DNA from: SAR202 cluster bacterium
GTDB lineage: Bacteria; Chloroflexota; Dehalococcoidia; Lucifugimonadales; UBA3495
Length of the DNA stretch: 64,000 nt
Direction: 5' to 3'
Assembly: GCA_013204585.1 (NCBI GenBank)
Contig: JABMNL010000030.1
Location: 1-64,000 of the forward strand
The notes under the pieces were generated by a model. It saw only the letters and a program-made list of their open reading frames with translations. It was not told where the DNA came from and did no database searches. Shown here in pieces: positions 62,924 through 64,000 of the stretch (the stretch's first letter is position 1; each line of letters opens with the position of its first letter). The translations under genes were made by a program, and so were the position numbers.

Positions 62924-63277
62924 TTATGAACGCAGTTCCTTGGCCCCCTTCAGATATTTGTAGACCAAGTCTTTTGATTCCTTTTCCGTGTTCACTAGTA
63001 TAAGTATCCTTATACAGCGGGGCAAGCTACCCTCCACATGCACCTGGGTCATGTCCATAAGCGGGGCGTTGGCCCAAGCTAACTTCCGGGCGGCGGTTGC
63101 GGCCCAGGCGGCGTCCAAATCCATCGTCAACGTGAAAAACACGGCGGCCAGAGAGTCCTCTTCCAGGCTATTGGCGTCGATTAAAGCCTGGACCAACTCG
63201 GTGGTGGCCGAGTGTATGGCCTCTTCGGTGTTGGCGTCGGCGGTCGTCGCTCCCCTAATTCCGCGACAAGCTGTCAT
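62924..63277 (-). CDS. aroH: Chorismate mutase, AroH type
   Basis: This enzyme converts chorismate to prephenate for Phe/Tyr synthesis. The 117-residue protein is of the trimeric pseudo-barrel AroH class (Bacillus type): CRGIRGATTADANTEEAI with the active-site Arg, AVFFTLTMDLDAAWAATAAR, MTQVHVEGSLPRCIRILILV and a C-terminal helix. Length is normal. AGGAG lies about eleven bases before ATG. It sits 15 bases after trpA and 194 bases before DAHP synthase, linking branch-point and entry enzymes. Confidence 0.93.
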   Translation of the reverse strand: MTACRGIRGATTADANTEEAIHSATTELVQALIDANSLEEDSLAAVFFTLTMDLDAAWAATAARKLAWANAPLMDMTQVHVEGSLPRCIRILILVNTEKESKDLVYKYLKGAKELRS

Positions 63278-63292
63278 TTAATTGACCACTCC

Positions 63293-64000
63293 TTAAGCTG
63301 AGAGCGAGACACCAGCAAGTCCGGCGACGAACTGACTGGCCCGCTCGACTAATTTTTCTCTCGGCGATTCTAGCATCACTCTAATCAGGGCGCTGCCAAC
63401 GACGGCGGCGTCTGCGGTCTTGCCTACCTCTTCCACATGACTCCGGTTGGAAATTCCGAACCCCACCGCCAAGGGAAGGCTTGTGTTGGCTTTCACCCGG
63501 TCCAACAAATCGAAGCTTCGCGAAGATACCTGGTCGCGGGCTCCGGTTACGCCGGTAACGCTGATGCAGTAGATAAACCCGCTGGCCCCGGCGCAGGCGT
63601 CTTTAATGCTTTCGTCGGTGCTAGTGGGAGCCAACAGCGGAATTACCGAAATATCCCGAGACTGGCATTCTGAAATTAAAGGAGCTGCCTCGAACCCTGG
63701 AAGGTCCACGACGATTAGGCCGTCAACGCCAACCTGGCTACACTTCTCGGTGAACGGAACCAACCCATAGGTATGAATGGGATTGTAATAACCCATCAGA
63801 ATCAATGGTGTGTTGGGTACTTTGTCTCGCAAGGCTGCGGTGACGTTTAGGCAGGCTTCCAGACTGGTACCGTTCTGTAGCGAAAGGAAGCTGGACTCTT
63901 GAATTACCGGCCCCTCGGCCAATGGGTCGCTGAAGGGTACCCCTATTTCTACGGCGTCGGCCCCGGCCGCAACAAGGGCCGGAACCAGCTCCAAAGTGGC
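63293..64000 (-). CDS. trpA: Tryptophan synthase alpha subunit (N-terminus cut by window edge)
   Basis: TrpA cleaves indole-3-glycerol phosphate to indole. The frame runs to the window edge, so about 30-35 N-terminal residues, including the first catalytic Glu, are missing. Visible motifs are GADAVEIGVPFSDPLAEGPV with the catalytic Asp, LILMGYYNPIHTYG, DGLIVVDLPGFEA, PLLAPTSTDE, FIYCISVTGVTG and VGFGISNRSHV. trpB probably lies just beyond the window. It is followed by aroH. Confidence 0.95.
   Translation of the reverse strand, partial: ATLELVPALVAAGADAVEIGVPFSDPLAEGPVIQESSFLSLQNGTSLEACLNVTAALRDKVPNTPLILMGYYNPIHTYGLVPFTEKCSQVGVDGLIVVDLPGFEAAPLISECQSRDISVIPLLAPTSTDESIKDACAGASGFIYCISVTGVTGARDQVSSRSFDLLDRVKANTSLPLAVGFGISNRSHVEEVGKTADAAVVGSALIRVMLESPREKLVERASQFVAGLAGVSLSA

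Overview
The window looks like chromosomal DNA of a free-living, GC-moderate bacterium, most likely a Chloroflexota lineage near the Dehalococcoidia/SAR202. This is inferred from gene content: a 16S rRNA gene that is not followed by 23S, an F420-type luciferase-like oxidoreductase, an iron-containing alcohol dehydrogenase, an MmgE/PrpD protein, a dihydropyrimidinase, a lone molybdenum hydroxylase large subunit, and a DUF1800/DUF1501 pair. Most genes have good GGAGG-type ribosome binding sites that match the anti-Shine-Dalgarno end of the 16S rRNA at the start of the window.

Layout. 1-340: 3' end of 16S rRNA, a 260-base trailer without tRNA or 23S, and a terminator. 0.4-7.1 kb: catabolic and accessory enzymes (two alpha/beta hydrolases, SDR, VOC protein, F420-type LLM enzyme, TPR protein, Fe-ADH), separated by palindromic intergenic repeats. 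7.5-10.4 kb: an unusual run of small genes led by two methionine-rich paralogues (the second fused to DUF302), then SHOCT, DUF4395, GYD and small membrane proteins; the last two contain in-frame stops. 10.4-13.1 kb: cupin, squalene/phytoene synthase family and thiI. 13.3-15.3 kb: dnaA and a long gene-free upstream region. 15.4-19.6 kb: 2-oxoacid dehydrogenase E1alpha-E1beta-E2 with lipB, then an amber-interrupted nuclease-like gene. 20.2-25.1 kb: aminotransferase, MFS transporter, cupin and MmgE/PrpD. 25.2-29.1 kb: a DUF1800-DUF1501-NHL operon behind a clear sigma70 promoter. 29.3-34.2 kb: a second aminotransferase, dihydropyrimidinase and MFS transporter.

34.5-46.7 kb is a housekeeping block: rpoB-rpoC-pyrD behind a strong promoter, then secA. 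46.7-50.6 kb is a copper-homeostasis operon read leftwards (CsoR, a frameshifted DUF1330 gene, an intact DUF1330 gene, CopA, a His-rich YHS protein) with a CsoR-like operator. 50.7-56.7 kb holds molybdenum and sulfur chemistry: a MoaD-like protein with an orphan xanthine-dehydrogenase-type large subunit, a sulfite-oxidase-family enzyme, and a persulfide-dioxygenase-like protein carrying two rhodanese domains. 56.7-60 kb: rhomboid protease, cytidylate-kinase-like protein, GNAT and HpcH/HpaI aldolase. 60-61.4 kb: two tandem hemerythrin-like proteins. 61.7-64 kb: aromatic amino-acid genes (trpA, cut by the window edge, aroH, and DAHP synthase).

The least explained locus is the methionine-rich cluster at 7.5-10.4 kb. 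Its ten-residue motif MMxxMMPxMM recurs three times exactly in one protein and once in its neighbour. A role in Cu(I) or oxidant handling is a hypothesis only. Four genes in the window carry single-site interruptions (two TAG, one frame with two TGA, one frameshift). These are either real decay, recoding, or assembly errors, and can be checked from reads.
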